A DNA stretch of 64,000 nucleotides from Mimachlamys varia (Eukaryota; Mollusca; Bivalvia; Pectinida; Pectinidae). This document shows positions 34,466 to 45,970 of the stretch, piece by piece. Each line of letters starts with the position of its first letter. Position 1 is the first letter of the stretch. The DNA lies in NCBI GenBank assembly GCA_947623455.1, contig OX392533.1:31432229-31496228 (forward strand), read 5' to 3'. The position numbers and the translations under genes were made by a program. The notes beneath the pieces are model-generated. The model did not search any database. It worked only from the letters and a program-made list of their open reading frames with translations, and was not told where the DNA came from.

Positions 34466-37400
34466 GCAGAGTGAATTAAACAATACAAAAAAAAAGATGA
34501 TAAATATTTTATAATAGATAGCGTTTGGTATTTCGGAAGTAACAGCAAATATTGGCTAGGCCAAGCTCGGATGTAATGAATTGTTTTAAATTACAGTATT
34601 GTTGGGCAATGCCAGTCATTGAATGCATCTTATAATTATATGGTATAAGGAGCAGCCACTGCGCTGAATCAAAATCAATTTAATGCTTGTCATTTCGAAA
34701 TTGATTCACCGTCTGGAAGGGCGATCTGAGGTGCGTTTTCCTGATTGTCATGCATGCTTCTTCATCAAAACATGACTTCCGAAACAGCTAATTAAGATGC
34801 CTTTTTAGCCAATGAAGTAAATATGAAGCATGCTTTCTGATTGTTCGTGTCTGCAGCAAAAGGATCACAGTCTGTATCGCATTCCAATGAGAATAAATCA
34901 CTCTAAAACCTTTATCATCGTCACAATGCGTTGCTGTAATTAAATTCAGCTTTCAAACAGATTTATTAACAATGCTGGTAGCATGAACCTGACACAAAGA
35001 TTTAATATATTCATTAACTGTCATGTCGAATCTAATTCGAGTGAAACTAGTAATTGCAGTTTGCACCAAATTTGTTGCACTTCGTTCGATTTTACATGTC
35101 TTTTTATTAGTTCCGATTTGCGCTTCCTTTATCGGAAATAATTGAGACGATGATTCAGGAATGTCTTAGGGTTATGTCGTGCTGATGTTAAGACACGATT
35201 TTACCAGCTCTTAAACGTTTATTTCGGGAAAGCAGTCTACTAAACCACGTGAATCCAGTTTCCTGATTAGAATTATTAAGTGAGGAAGACTTCCTGTATT
35301 CAGATGTATTTCGAACATGCAGTGGGTTAAAGAGGGATATTGTCTCGATGAAATAAATAGAAGCAATTATTCTCAACTGATGTATGTCGATTTCCAGTAT
35401 AATTTTGTCAAATCCGAGAAATACATTCGTTAATAGGTGCACGTGCACTATGTGGAAAGACATGTTCCTGAACTATCTATGTGTACACCCGGCAACCGGA
35501 GGCGATTTGTGTTTCCCATTACAGACGTTTCCCGTTAGAATGTCTGTTATAATATTGCATACAATTTATAGACTCCTGGCAAATTCCAATTAAACGATAA
35601 GTTTGAAAAAATTCGTCGAGATTTTACATGGCCACAATTTACGGTAAGTTCAGAACCGTGTGTGATATAAATACTTTTTTGCACATATTATGTTTTATTA
35701 CTTGCACTAACAAATGATCTATTTGGGTTTTCCACTTTCCGCCCTTCTAAAATTCCGATCCTTCGTTCTAGAAGACGATAGGTCAAATCTTAAAAATAAC
35801 ACCGAAAGCTCACCCAGTTCAAAATGTGCCTTCAGTGTTTGTCATGACATATTCCAGTGGTGTAGAAAGCGTAGGTGAACATAACACCCATCGAGGATGA
35901 ATAGTTCAATGTTGACAAGCTAATACAAGATACAAGAATTTTTATTTAAAGTCGCATATTTAAAACAATAAACATTAGCACTGTAGTGCTATTATTACGA
36001 CAAACTAAATGGTACAAACTAACATATAACATGACATGGATAACAAACATGCAAGTAAAACAAGACGAGTAACAGTCAGCAGATATCACAGAAATTAGAT
36101 ACTTTTGCTTAAGTTAGATGCTAAAAAGGAAAAGGAAAGACAGCAGCACATATATATAAGTTGTGACAGACAGTAGTATTGAATATAAATGTATGAAAAG
36201 GAGGTAATAAATGAATACTAGTATAGTTAAACACAAGTATTACTAATGATGTTAAAGCACTATGATAGTGTAATATACATACGTAACATGCTAATATAAT
36301 CTTTTAACTTGCCAGTCTCCTCTATACAAATACGGAAATAGCACTATTAAATCAGCAAGTGGTCCCAAAATCGCCACGTCTTTTCTCTGTTGGTTTATAT
36401 TAAGTTTATCGTATTATCAAAAAAGTCACCGAGCTGTCTTCGAGTCTAAGCAAACTGATGTATTAGACACTATTGCCACTTGTAAAGACTACCTTGGGGT
36501 AAAAACAATTGTTCAGCACGTGTTAGGCGTATGAGAACAATCCTCCCTAACTTCATTATATACCGAGTTATATCCCTAAGCGATATGAAACAATTCGCCC
36601 ATTACTTCGTTATCTTGTCAACAAATCACAGGAATCGAGAAAATTGCAAGACCACATAATGCAGAGAGCGTTCAGCAATGTGAAATGTATGGCGGAAATC
36701 TGCTTTCAATGACATGAAGCCATATCAATAGTATCTACAACACCGTCTGTGTGCTGTTCGAGACGTAATCGTTTTCTCTGGAGAATGCCTGACGGCAATA
36801 CGCTTCGGTTCTCACTGTTTTTTTTGGTCAATGTCTTCTAAATTGTATCGACTTTAGTTGCTATCGCACCTTTTTCCAGTTTTAAAGATGTCTGCTTTTT
36901 ATATCACTTAGTGCTAAAAATAAACCATTTCAGAATATGTTTGGTGTGAAACCATACAGCAACACTTTTACATCTATAAGTGGCTCAATCAATTAACACA
37001 AATGTTAAGAAGTGTAGTTGTAAACGTATATATTTTGATTTACATGTTTATGGCAGGTATGACCTGGAGGCAGTTATGGGTGTCGCATGGAATTTCTAAT
37101 GTTTACAATTATAATGATAGAGTGTCACTAATATCAACGTTTCCCTTGCTATGCAAGCAATTTACGTATCGAACATGTCAAATGGTTTGATTTTATTGCT
37201 CTTACGTCATATTCAGGGTAATTTCAGGACAGCCTCCCGGTGGATGCGCGTGTCAAGTGTGTGTGTATTTAAAATATGAAATGCTTAAACATATAATGTT
37301 AAATTAAATTAGAGTTATTTCCCTTGGTATGATTATGCACTGTACTGTGTAATTACTGTGACCTATATTGTGTAAAGTGCTTATTATTATTGTTTACTGT

Positions 37401-37910
37401 CACAACTGGTATATGTATTCCATATCATTTTATTCTATATCAACAAATCTTAAGTAGTAAATGCCATTGTTTACAATATGTACTGTACAGTAGGTGTACA
37501 ATACATGTGCGAATTTATCGTCTGTCAAGTCATCAAGCAGGTACCGGAGGGCTTTCCCCAACAGCTAGGTACATGTACGCAATTTTTCATATCACATAAC
37601 ATCCTCTGACTAATTAATTATACTTAACTCTTCTTGAACACTCTTTAGTAAAAACAATAAAGCAATTGACAGAATTCACAAACATTTATATAGTTACCGT
37701 TGTGATCATGACCGCATGCTTCCGATTGTCCGCTAGGGCATATTTCCTATCCGTCTGGCGGCTACTTACGTATAACACACATCCGGTAAATGTTATTATC
37801 GACGACATTGGCCTGGTGTGTGTAATGTTAAATGCTATGCAAATTATCAATATACGGTGCTTGTACGATTTTGTGTAATGTAAAATGATGTTAACTTGTT
37901 GTATGTAATA
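34466..37910. other. Long non-coding stretch
   Basis: No protein-like frame. Around 35928-36010 the sequence GATACAAGAATTTTTATTTA resembles the 3' boundary of a minus-strand LINE, but no coding part follows. The rest is unremarkable. Confidence 0.4.
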
Positions 37911-38071
37911 TTAAATAATGTGATGTAATGTTGTATTGTAAGAGATGATGAATGTAAGTTTGTACGCATGGTTAAAGAATGTAGAATGAGAGCCCCCCTG
38001 TGTGAGGACATTGTCTGTAAATATGTTTATATGTCTACGTGAATAAAATGTTTGTAAAAAAAAAAAAAAAA
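37911..38071 (+). repeat. Retroposed 3' end with poly-A tract
   Basis: GAATAAAATGTTTGT (AATAAA near 38041) is followed by an A16 run at about 38056-38071. This is the mark of a reverse-transcribed 3' end (LINE tail or processed RNA). No coding part is recognisable upstream, so the source is unknown. The A run abuts GTGTGTGTG and an inverted R3 repeat. Confidence 0.5.
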
Positions 38072-38104
38072 GTGTGTGTGTATTTGGGAAGCTGCAGTAT
38101 ATTC

Positions 38105-38200
38105 GTGTAAGCCTACTCGTGATAGTCCGGATCTTTTGCCGATTTAAAGTGCTACTACACTGAATTATACTGCTTAAGGCTTCCAGCAGAACACCACACC
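38105..38200 (-). repeat. Dispersed repeat R3, copy 2 (inverted)
   Basis: On the minus strand it reads AGCAGTATAATTCAGTGTAG, CACTTTAAATCGGCAAAAG and ATCCGGACTATCACG, matching 30720-30785. Confidence 0.7.
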
Positions 38201-38678
38201 TAGTCACACTATATTGACAAAGGATGAACCCAATCGTTCCATCCCCTTAATACTAACAGTCAATCATAAGTCGGAACGTTTTCATAACGATCGGTTCCCT
38301 TGTCAAACGATAACTAATCGAATTATTGCGGTTCAATTGTACCTTAAGAGTCTTCTATATAACATATTTATAGATATTTTACAAGCTTTTTAATCAAAAT
38401 TATGATAGGTCCCATTTTGATAAAATTACCTGATATTTTTCTAATCTTGCACCATAAATTGTGATGCATTGTGCAATTCCAAAACAACACAACTTCAAAC
38501 TGACCCCTACAGAGCCAACTCTGAATGTACATATTAAAAGAATTTTGACTCTTGTAGTGTCCGTCATCGCCCAGTCCAACAGGGTTTGAGGTGGTCGTAA
38601 ATTCGATTATGTAAATTCGGCCAGGCAGTCATTGTTTGGAGTAAAACTTGACGGTGATCCGTCCCAGACATAACCAAT
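38201..38678. other. Non-coding leader of the LINE fragment or unrelated
   Basis: No coding signal. The last part may be 5' UTR of the retrotransposon fragment that follows. Confidence 0.35.
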
Positions 38679-38822
38679 ATGTATTATCGAAATAACGACG
38701 GTCTATATATCCTTCATTGGAATGTCAGGAGCCTAATTAAAAATGGTATTGACATTATAAAATGTATAGAAACCAGGCCCAACATATTTATTCAAGAGTC
38801 ATGGCTAAGGAAAGGTGAGTAG
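38679..38822 (+). pseudogene. Non-LTR retrotransposon endonuclease, N-terminal scrap
   Basis: An ATG-started frame of 47 codons contains LYILHWNVRSLIKNG and PNIFIQESWLRKG. These are the first two APE endonuclease motifs (…WNxRSL…, the metal-binding E in QExWL). A stop follows at once and no later motif is found, so only the domain's start survives. Confidence 0.75.
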
Positions 38823-38859
38823 GACCTCTTAAGGAGGTGGTGTGGCTATAAATATAAAC

Positions 38860-39116
38860 ATGTATGGCGATATTTAGTTTTATTGTGTAATAGATATATC
38901 CCTAATACATCAAGTTTGCAGTTATATAATACGTTTTCCGATAGAACTGTGTCCGTATATGTACGCAAATGAAAATATAATTTTACTTACATAGATGTAT
39001 GGTGATGTTACGTTTTATTGCGTAATAAATATCTCCGTAATACATTTGTAGTCATATAATACGCTTTAAGACAGAACTTTGTCCGTACATGTATATATGA
39101 AATATAATTGTACTTT
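38860..39116 (+). repeat. Two-copy tandem repeat, ~135-bp period
   Basis: ATGTATGG(C/T)GAT, GTTTTATTG(T/C)GTAATA, ATATAATACG and GTCCGTA(T/C)ATGTA occur in the same order near 38860 and again near 38994. Confidence 0.75.
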
Positions 39117-39544
39117 ATAAATTTATATTTTAGTTTTATTGAGTGTTTATTATCAGCAATCAGATGTATAAAGAAGCAAGAACATTACATTGTAAACTCG
39201 TTTGGATGCTGCTGTTTGGAATCGACGATGGAGGACACCCCGCCAGTCCTAGAGGTATCCGCCGTGCACGTGGTCTCATTTCTGTATTAATGAGGCCGAG
39301 TTGTCCAGGCCGAGCAAGTATTGTGGCCGAGGTGTCTTTGGCCAACAACGGTACGGGGCCGAGTTGTCTCTATTCCTCGAACCACTGTAAATTTTCTCAT
39401 GTACTGTGAAAATACTTAACCTGTCTGAAGAAATTCGAACTTTTGGAAGTCCCCTACATTCTTACAATAAGACCTGAGACCAAACTCAATCTGACTGCAG
39501 TGATTGATATAACATTTTAAGTAAATTGTGTAAGGGACACTTAA
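39117..39544. other. Non-coding, nothing recognised
   Basis: A mildly GC-richer patch (39215-39370) with short frames on both strands. No domain was recognised. Confidence 0.4.
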
Positions 39545-39610
39545 AAAATTCCTAAAATAGCACAATAATTTGACTGGAGTTCGTCAAGGTTCCGAATTTA
39601 GTCATTCCCC
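39545..39610 (+). pseudogene. RT scrap NLTGVRQGS, copy 2
   Basis: It reads NNLTGVRQGSEFSHS in one frame, like 33566-33620. Downstream similarity between the two sites runs to about 39810 (TTATCTTTATTCGTAAATGA). Confidence 0.45.
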
Positions 39611-39649
39611 TCATTTCCTTAAACTTCTAAATTTCAATTAGCCATGTCC

Positions 39650-39945
39650 CTATGCCCCCGGCAATTTCATGGCAGGGCGGGACAATTATATGTAGATCGT
39701 ACATGTTGCACAAATCAGTGGAACACCACCAAATCTGTATTATGAGAAATCTACATACCAAATTACATTTAATTATCTTTATTCGTAAATGAGTAAATGA
39801 TGCGGAAACGAAAAAAAATATGACCGAATAACGGGATGACGGCAAGGGTAAAACTATATGCCCGGCAATTTCATGGCGGGGGCATTTACACGTTCCAGGG
39901 CGGGACAATAATATCATGGAGAGCATACATGTTGCTCAATATAAC
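39650..39945 (+). repeat. Direct repeat, two copies of ~65-85 bp
   Basis: GGCAATTTCATGGC, AGGGCGGGACAAT and CATACATGTTGC(A/T)C occur at 39658-39712 and at 39862-39935, with a 20-base extra block in the second copy. Confidence 0.7.
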
Positions 39946-39949
39946 CATG

Positions 39950-40030
39950 TCGTTGTACTCTCAAGTATAGCACACGATAGGGACATTTGTTTGACTGGAT
40001 ATGGCTTTATCATAGCGTACAACATTGATT
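39950..40030 (+). repeat. Dispersed repeat R2, copy 3
   Basis: GTTGTACTCTCAAGTATAGC, ACACGATAGGGACATTTG and TTTGACTGGATATGGCTTTA match 16797-16880. Confidence 0.75.
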
Positions 40031-40748
40031 CTGTGTAGTGAAGGTATAATGAAAAGATACCTTTTTAGGTGATGTAGTTTGACACTCTGTCCAATGTGGG
40101 AGTTAAACCTGAATTCTAGTTATCTAAAAATGTGACTGGGTGTCAGAAACACTAACCATTACAGCGAAGGTAGGAACTTTCTTTTAACTAAGATGTTTTT
40201 TGTGGGATGACGTTGTGGTATGTTGCAATGTCCAGTTGAGTGTTACTGTTTACAAAATTACTTCAGTCTGAAAAATCTTTATAGGGCCACTATATTCAAT
40301 TTGCTAGAATGAAAGGCTACTTTATATCATTAATTTATTTGCATGTATATGCATAGTAACCTTCAGTTTTTGTCAAGGACACAAAGGTCATCGGAGCACC
40401 TGTGGAGATTAACTGATGTATTGATTAATGATATGTAATACAAACAATGTACAAAACATTAAGCACTAAATGACAGAAATGTTCTACCACCACAAATAAA
40501 CTCGTTTCTGTTGGTCCTCTATACACATCGACATTATATGATTAACCGACCATCATCAGAACATGTATATTGTGGTTTATAAATCGCCATGCGTCTGTTG
40601 TGTGTCGTCTTTAAATAATTATTGTTACGACTATTTTTTGAGATGTGTCTACAGCCAGACCTGTCTACAATGGACAGTGTTTGATCTGAGCAAAATTGTC
40701 CTTTTTAGAAAGATGTCAATCTGATTAAAATACAGATCCTTGTTCTCA
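40031..40748. other. Non-coding, nothing recognised
   Basis: No feature that can be supported. Confidence 0.4.
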
Positions 40749-41055
40749 CTCTGTGTTACAAGGATCTGACATCATCCCATAAGAGGTCACGTCCAGATGA
40801 CCTTTGTCGCCTCCTGATTTAACACCAAAATAATTTTCGAATGACATGTCATTTTGCAGGAAGTCATTTCGTCACTTTATTCCACATAAACATTTTGGTG
40901 ACGAAATGCCTAAACGGACAAATGCGATTTTGGTAGCTTTGTCGCCTCAAAAATTCGCTGTCAAGATTCTGACAGTAGTAATTTGATTGGCTAATGCAAA
41001 AGGTCATCGGGACATGACCCCCTATGGGATTATCTCAGATCTTAACACAGCAGAG
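40749..41055. mobile_element. MITE M2, 307 bp, ~60-bp terminal inverted repeats
   Basis: The left end CTCTGTGTTACAAGGATCTG through CATCCCATAAGAGGTCACGT to CAGATGACCTTTG matches the reverse complement of the right end (CTCTGCTGTGTTAAGATCTG, AATCCCATAGGGGGTCATGT, CCGATGACCTTTT). An inner hairpin CATTTCGTCAC/GTGACGAAATG lies near 40865-40910. No coding frame. Confidence 0.85.
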
Positions 41056-41102
41056 AGGAGTTTAAGGAACGGCGCGGAGTTCAAGATATGATTTTAATTA
41101 GA

Positions 41103-41375
41103 TTAAGAAAGATGTCCTTTTAAATTACCAGATTTAAGTTGAGAGTTGTAATTGTATAGGGCATTTCCCAAAGTGGAACCTTGTCGAACTCCAATAAATT
41201 TTGTGTAATATTTTCGTAAGAGTTCTTTCTCTTGGACGAATTCCCACAAATATTTCAGTATTTTATTTACTGCTGTCAGGTTGTGTTTGGTCACACCAAC
41301 TGTTGTTAGAATATGAGGAGTTTTGCATATACTACCATCACTACCTTTAATATATTCATGATTGTCATTTGTCAA
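41103..41375 (-). pseudogene. RT-like relic, minus strand
   Basis: The open frame ends with KFIGVRQGSTLGNALYNYNS, the same scrap as at 33566 and 39545 but with ~65 codons upstream (LLRKYYTKFIGVRQG). It fits the region before and around an RT 'GVRQGxxLSP' motif. No catalytic DD motif is present. Confidence 0.45.
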
Positions 41376-42302
41376 TGTGTTTTTAAGTTATTTTTATCAT
41401 TTTTAACTCATATTAGAACTGATTATTATGATGGAAGCGGGCAATCTTAGGGCTACGATTGATGCTGCAGTTGAGTGTGACAGCTTTGTATTATCGCGAG
41501 CAGCGCATTAAGTCGTGTATCATTTTCAGATTTTATCTATTACTCACCCGTTAACAAGAAAGATGGCGTGAAGAATTGAGATAGCTTGCATGATCTGAGA
41601 TCCAGTCAGATGACGATTTTCCGGTTGTTTTCTGGCTTAAGATTGGTGTCCTGAATCGAACTTTGGTCCATTGGTTGCAAACGGGATAATGGGGCATTGT
41701 TAGCTGGTAAAATATGTAATGTTTGTCAATTTGAGACGAGGGTGTGGTGGTGCATCATCTAAAAATAGAAAGATATTCCGTTTCTGTCGCTTCATTTTGT
41801 TGTCAAATGTCCTTAGCCAGTCCTAAAATATTGTTAATGTCATCCAGATGATATATTCCGTTAACTTTAATCTGAATCCATTCAAAAGAATTATCTTGCA
41901 TCAATAAGATTCTGGCCTTAAAGCTTTAACCCTTTGATAAAAAAAATCGTCTCTTGGTCTGAGGCAAAGCCATCTTCACCCGATGGCTATTTTCCTTTAA
42001 ATAACACAGAATACTGCCTTTTTCTCAATAAGTCTTGATCGAAGAAGAATTGGTAAACCATTGCAGCCAATGGCAGTCTAGAGTTTTGCTTGTTGTATGT
42101 GTTGCGACACTGACATAACGGAACCATAGAAACAAGGATTTTTCAAACATGGTTACCGAGTAAATCATTTGGAGGTATTGCAGGATTATCATGTGAAACA
42201 AATCCATATGTATCACGTTTTGGTGCTACTTTCATTATAGGATCAACTCCATCAACACTTTCGCTAACGGTATTTTTACCAGATTTTAGTTCATTTAGAT
42301 TT
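41376..42302. other. Non-coding, nothing recognised
   Basis: No feature that can be supported. Confidence 0.4.
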
Positions 42303-42603
42303 GCCTTTTATGAATTTGTTGCAGTATGTGTTGATAGTGCTGATTATCCTTGCTGATACAATGTCACGGATACTTTGTTGTGTTATGTGACCAGGAACAC
42401 GCCTTTAATAAATTTGTTGCAGTATGTGTTGATAGTGCTGATTATCCTATCGGATACAATGTCACGGATAATTTTTGCTGTGTTATGTGACCAGGAACAC
42501 GCCTTTAATAAATTTGTTGCAGTATGTGTTGATAGTGCTGATTATCCTATCGGATACAATGTCACGGATAATTTGTTGTTGTGTTATGTGACCAGGAACA
42601 CAG
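42303..42603 (+). repeat. Three-copy minisatellite, 98-101-bp period
   Basis: The block AATTTGTTGCAGTATGTGTT, GATAGTGCTGATTATCCT, GGATACAATGTCACGGATA, TGTTATGTGACCAGGAACAC occurs three times (starts near 42303, 42401 and 42501). Copies 2 and 3 are nearly identical and copy 1 is slightly diverged. Changing unit lengths move the frame. Confidence 0.95.
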
Positions 42604-43558
42604 AGAAAGGCTCAAGTCATCTTGTACGAATGTAATGTTGTGTGGAAGGATATGTCTCGTTATTACACTGACGATTGCCTTAGAATTGTAACATATTTCC
42701 TAGTTGCAGGCCAGAATATGGTCATTGTCAAAAAAATAAATATATATAAATAAATAAGCACTTAACCTGTTTTTGCGCTACGTTTTTGTAATGCGTCGTT
42801 CTCCAATCATCTCAGTACTTCGCAATAAGCTCCTGCTGGCAAGAACGAAGAAATAGTAGTGCAAACATTTTCGCTCCCAGATATGAAATCATAATTATAG
42901 CAAAAAATTAAGACGTGACCGCATTACAAATGCAAGCAGTCATCATACAATCCATTGTCGCTGATAGATATTGTTGTGATCTCCAGGGTGAGATCATGGC
43001 GGATGTGAAAGCCAATTTCATCCAAATTGCTGGGGTCACATTTTGTCATTTTGGTCAAATGGTTAATGTTGGGAAATCCTAATTGCATCTGCCATTTGTA
43101 GATTTTATTCAAAATGAACTGTCATTTGGAGGATAATAATCCTATGAATACATACAGGCGAACATAATGGCAATGGATTAAGCGCATTTTCTCCAAATTT
43201 TCTGTATTTTGATTTTTCCGTATTTACAAAAAAAATGAAATTGAATTGAAGACTGTAGACTTGTTTACCCCTACGCTTTTCGTATTTTTAGGCTAATTGA
43301 TGACTAATTAAGGTTCTGCGCTTTGTTTGAAAACAAAATACGCTAAATGAAAAACAAATCTTGATGCGTTTATGCTTTGTGTATACAGTTACTTGTCCCC
43401 GGTGCACTATCGAAGACATTCAGAATATCGTCAATCAAACGCACACAAAATCATAGTCATGAAAATGCTTGCTTTGTAAAGCACACTGAACCCCATTGCT
43501 GAATGAGAGGTTGATGCAATCTTTGCTTTAATTCAGTCCCACTAACAAGTTATACGTA
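42604..43558. other. Non-coding, nothing recognised
   Basis: No feature that can be supported. The right end adjoins the hAT relic. Confidence 0.4.
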
Positions 43559-43950
43559 ATGTTTCTTGAATATACGTTGGCAGTGTTTGATGATATCATA
43601 CTGAATCTTCAAGCTGAAGAACCCAAGATTCACATATTAAGAAGGTGTCTTCTCAAAGTTCTGAAAAATGTTATGACAAGGTTTGTGAAACCCAGTGCAA
43701 TGCTTTGTAAGGCTGTCACCCAAGTGGATATAACATCAAGTCAAATCAAGGGCTAGTTTTAGGTGAAAAAGCTGAAAATTTTATTCAAAATAAAGAAAGC
43801 AACCATCTAAGGGACAGTAAACTCAAGGAGTTCTACAAAAATGTACATAAATTGGCTCTTGACGACTCACTTCTTGCTGCTGCAGAAGTAGAAGATGTTG
43901 AGCTTCAAACCTCTGTAGTAGAGGTGGTCATGTTGCGTTTTAAGATAAAA
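43559..43950 (+). pseudogene. hAT-like transposase relic, central part
   Basis: The frame 43559-43756 reads EYTLAVFDDIILNLQAEEPK, IHILRRCLLKVLKNVMTRFV and KPSAM. This resembles the region of hAT-type transposases with '...F...N..LQ.E.P.IH.L......L...F.KP'. A stop at 43754 is bypassed by a one-base frame change, and the sequence goes on as FYKNVHKLALDDSLLAAAEV to about 43950. It probably belongs with 45053-45307. The family assignment is from pattern memory. Confidence 0.6.
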
Positions 43951-45052
43951 CAACTCCTCTGGTTTTTGTTCACTGTCATCGTAAACGACTTTTATTTAAG
44001 TTGTGAAACCATAACCTTACAACAAGTACAAAGTACAAGCTGCAGATTCACATATAAAATAGTAGGCATATAGAATTATACATTAACATTTCAAATGCAA
44101 GGGAAATAACTCTTACACGATTACATAACAATTATCCGTAAAAATCTTTTATCAACGATACATTTGAAAAATGTAGCTTTCCAAATTATTACTCTACAAG
44201 TTAAGATTTAACGATATAAAACCACTGAACAATATACTTAATTTACAGATAATAATCTAGCGTTATATATCAACTTATATACTTTTACATAAAATATCAT
44301 ATAGCATACCTGCGTGTGGCACAAAGCCGTGGCTACAACTAATAATGTACGTAGGACGATCTATACTGTCAGATATTTAAGAAACTGTAATACAAATTAA
44401 ATCCATCTATAGGTACTTTTATGTTACTTTACTAAGTTATAAATAAACGCCATAACGCCTCTTACAAACTATTAAATCATCGATTTTCCATTCAATGTTT
44501 GGTCCGAAACATATAACAGATAATTAATAAATCATCTATACTTATACAAGATTTGAATTATCACTATTAAAATACATAGTACATAAAAAGGATATAACAC
44601 AAAGAAAAACTTACATTCTACTATTCCGTCCGTCGCCTATGAGTCCGCAAAGGGTACTGACGTATAAAACCCACAAAGAAACACGCGCCAAAACTGACCA
44701 CAGAATCAACCATACAATATAAACGCATACACAACTTGACGTAACACTGACCAACAACCACTCTATAGAATACTAACTATCAACAAACGTAACGAAAAAG
44801 ACATCATAATACACCTGTACATCTCAAAATCACAACATAGAATACGCTACTTTGCATTACACGAAATACGAAACATATACACGGAAAGTCGGTGCGCTAC
44901 GGACGAACTAATAATTAAATAACATACATATAAAGCAATACATAATTTCTATCGCTGATACACCTCAATCAGACATTGAGTAATTCTTAAGGAAGTATCC
45001 TTGCCTTAAACCGCCAAAAGCCAACAAGGCAACAGAGCAGTTTGTTTTGTAA
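43951..45052. other. Non-coding insert or decayed DNA between hAT pieces
   Basis: About 1.1 kb of AT-rich DNA with no transposase similarity separates the two relics. The 44600-44940 part has few T runs and many CA-rich words but no repeat structure. Confidence 0.4.
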
Positions 45053-45307
45053 CAAACAACCGATATCAGTGAGTGTATTAGAGACAGAATTGACCAAACC
45101 TGGTGGGCCATTGGCAGCCTTGAAGACTGTGATGGTGCCTGTATGTTTAAGATACTAGCCATGGTAATGTGTGGAATTCTTACAATTTCCCACCGCAGTG
45201 CCAACTGTGAAAGGTTTCTCTCATGTGTTCGAAAAAACAGAACTGACCAAATATCAATACTGGGCGATGATACTCTTGAAGCATTGCTGATTTTGAAATC
45301 TGCTTAA
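45053..45307 (+). pseudogene. hAT transposase C-terminal dimerisation domain relic
   Basis: An open frame of 84 codons without ATG reads RDRIDQTWWAIGSL and ISHRSANCERFLSCVRKNRT, then LGDDTLEALLILKS before TAA at 45305-45307. The S(N/A)N/D-C/S-ER-(V/F)(F/L)S...R motif followed by LE-LLI is the hallmark of the hAT C-terminal dimerisation region. The frame is intact over this domain, but the rest of the gene is missing or broken. Confidence 0.85.
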
Positions 45308-45679
45308 AAAAAGGAACAGTTACTCTGAAAAAGATTTGGATCACATAAGGCGCTCATATGCTAGGTCACTTTATTCGTTATCTTAACTGATGTGTTCAAT
45401 CAAGTACCTAGGATTGGTAAAATCTCAATTTTTCTACTACTTTGACTTTTTTAATATGTTATACACAATATACCTTAAATGTGCACTACAAATGTACAGT
45501 ACAAGTTTTCCAGTCAAGTAGAGCAAATAATGAAGAACAAAATTAAGCTGTGAAAAGTAATCAAGTTGAAATGTTCTGCTTTATCATAAACAGAGACTCA
45601 GAGGTCATAGTGAAAATAATAAGTTTGTCAAATATTTCAAATTTTGCATATTTCTCTAGTCATGTGTTCATTTAATTGT
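45308..45679. other. Non-coding, nothing recognised
   Basis: No feature that can be supported. Confidence 0.4.
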
Positions 45680-45970
45680 GGTTGTTGTTGTTTTGTTGAG
45701 ATAAAGTGAAGTAACAACTCTCAAATGTCACAGGCCATGTGGTTTTATGGCTTAATCATATCATTACAATATCATTAAGTCTTAATGTCAGATTTTGCTT
45801 AATATGTCATCGCCTACTCTGCATAAGCTCTCATAAATTATATACATTTAATTGGGTTTTTTTTGTGAGATAAAGTTAAGTAACAACTCTCAAATTGAAA
45901 TAGCATAGGCCATGTTTACAAGTGCTTTATGCATTTTGATAAATTACAGCATTACCATGTTGAAGTCTTG
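45680..45970 (+). repeat. Imperfect two-copy tandem repeat, ~175-bp period
   Basis: GAGATAAAGT(G/T)AAGTAACAAC, TCTCAAAT and AGGCCATGT occur at about 45699-45740 and again at about 45868-45915, with related flanks (CATTTAATT...). Confidence 0.6.

Noticed and set aside
39160..39409. GC-richer patch with overlapping ORFs on both strands
   Set aside because: Looked for exon or zinc-finger features; none found.
43852..44073. Separate 73-codon gene
   Set aside because: It is the second frame of the hAT relic, beginning at an internal codon.
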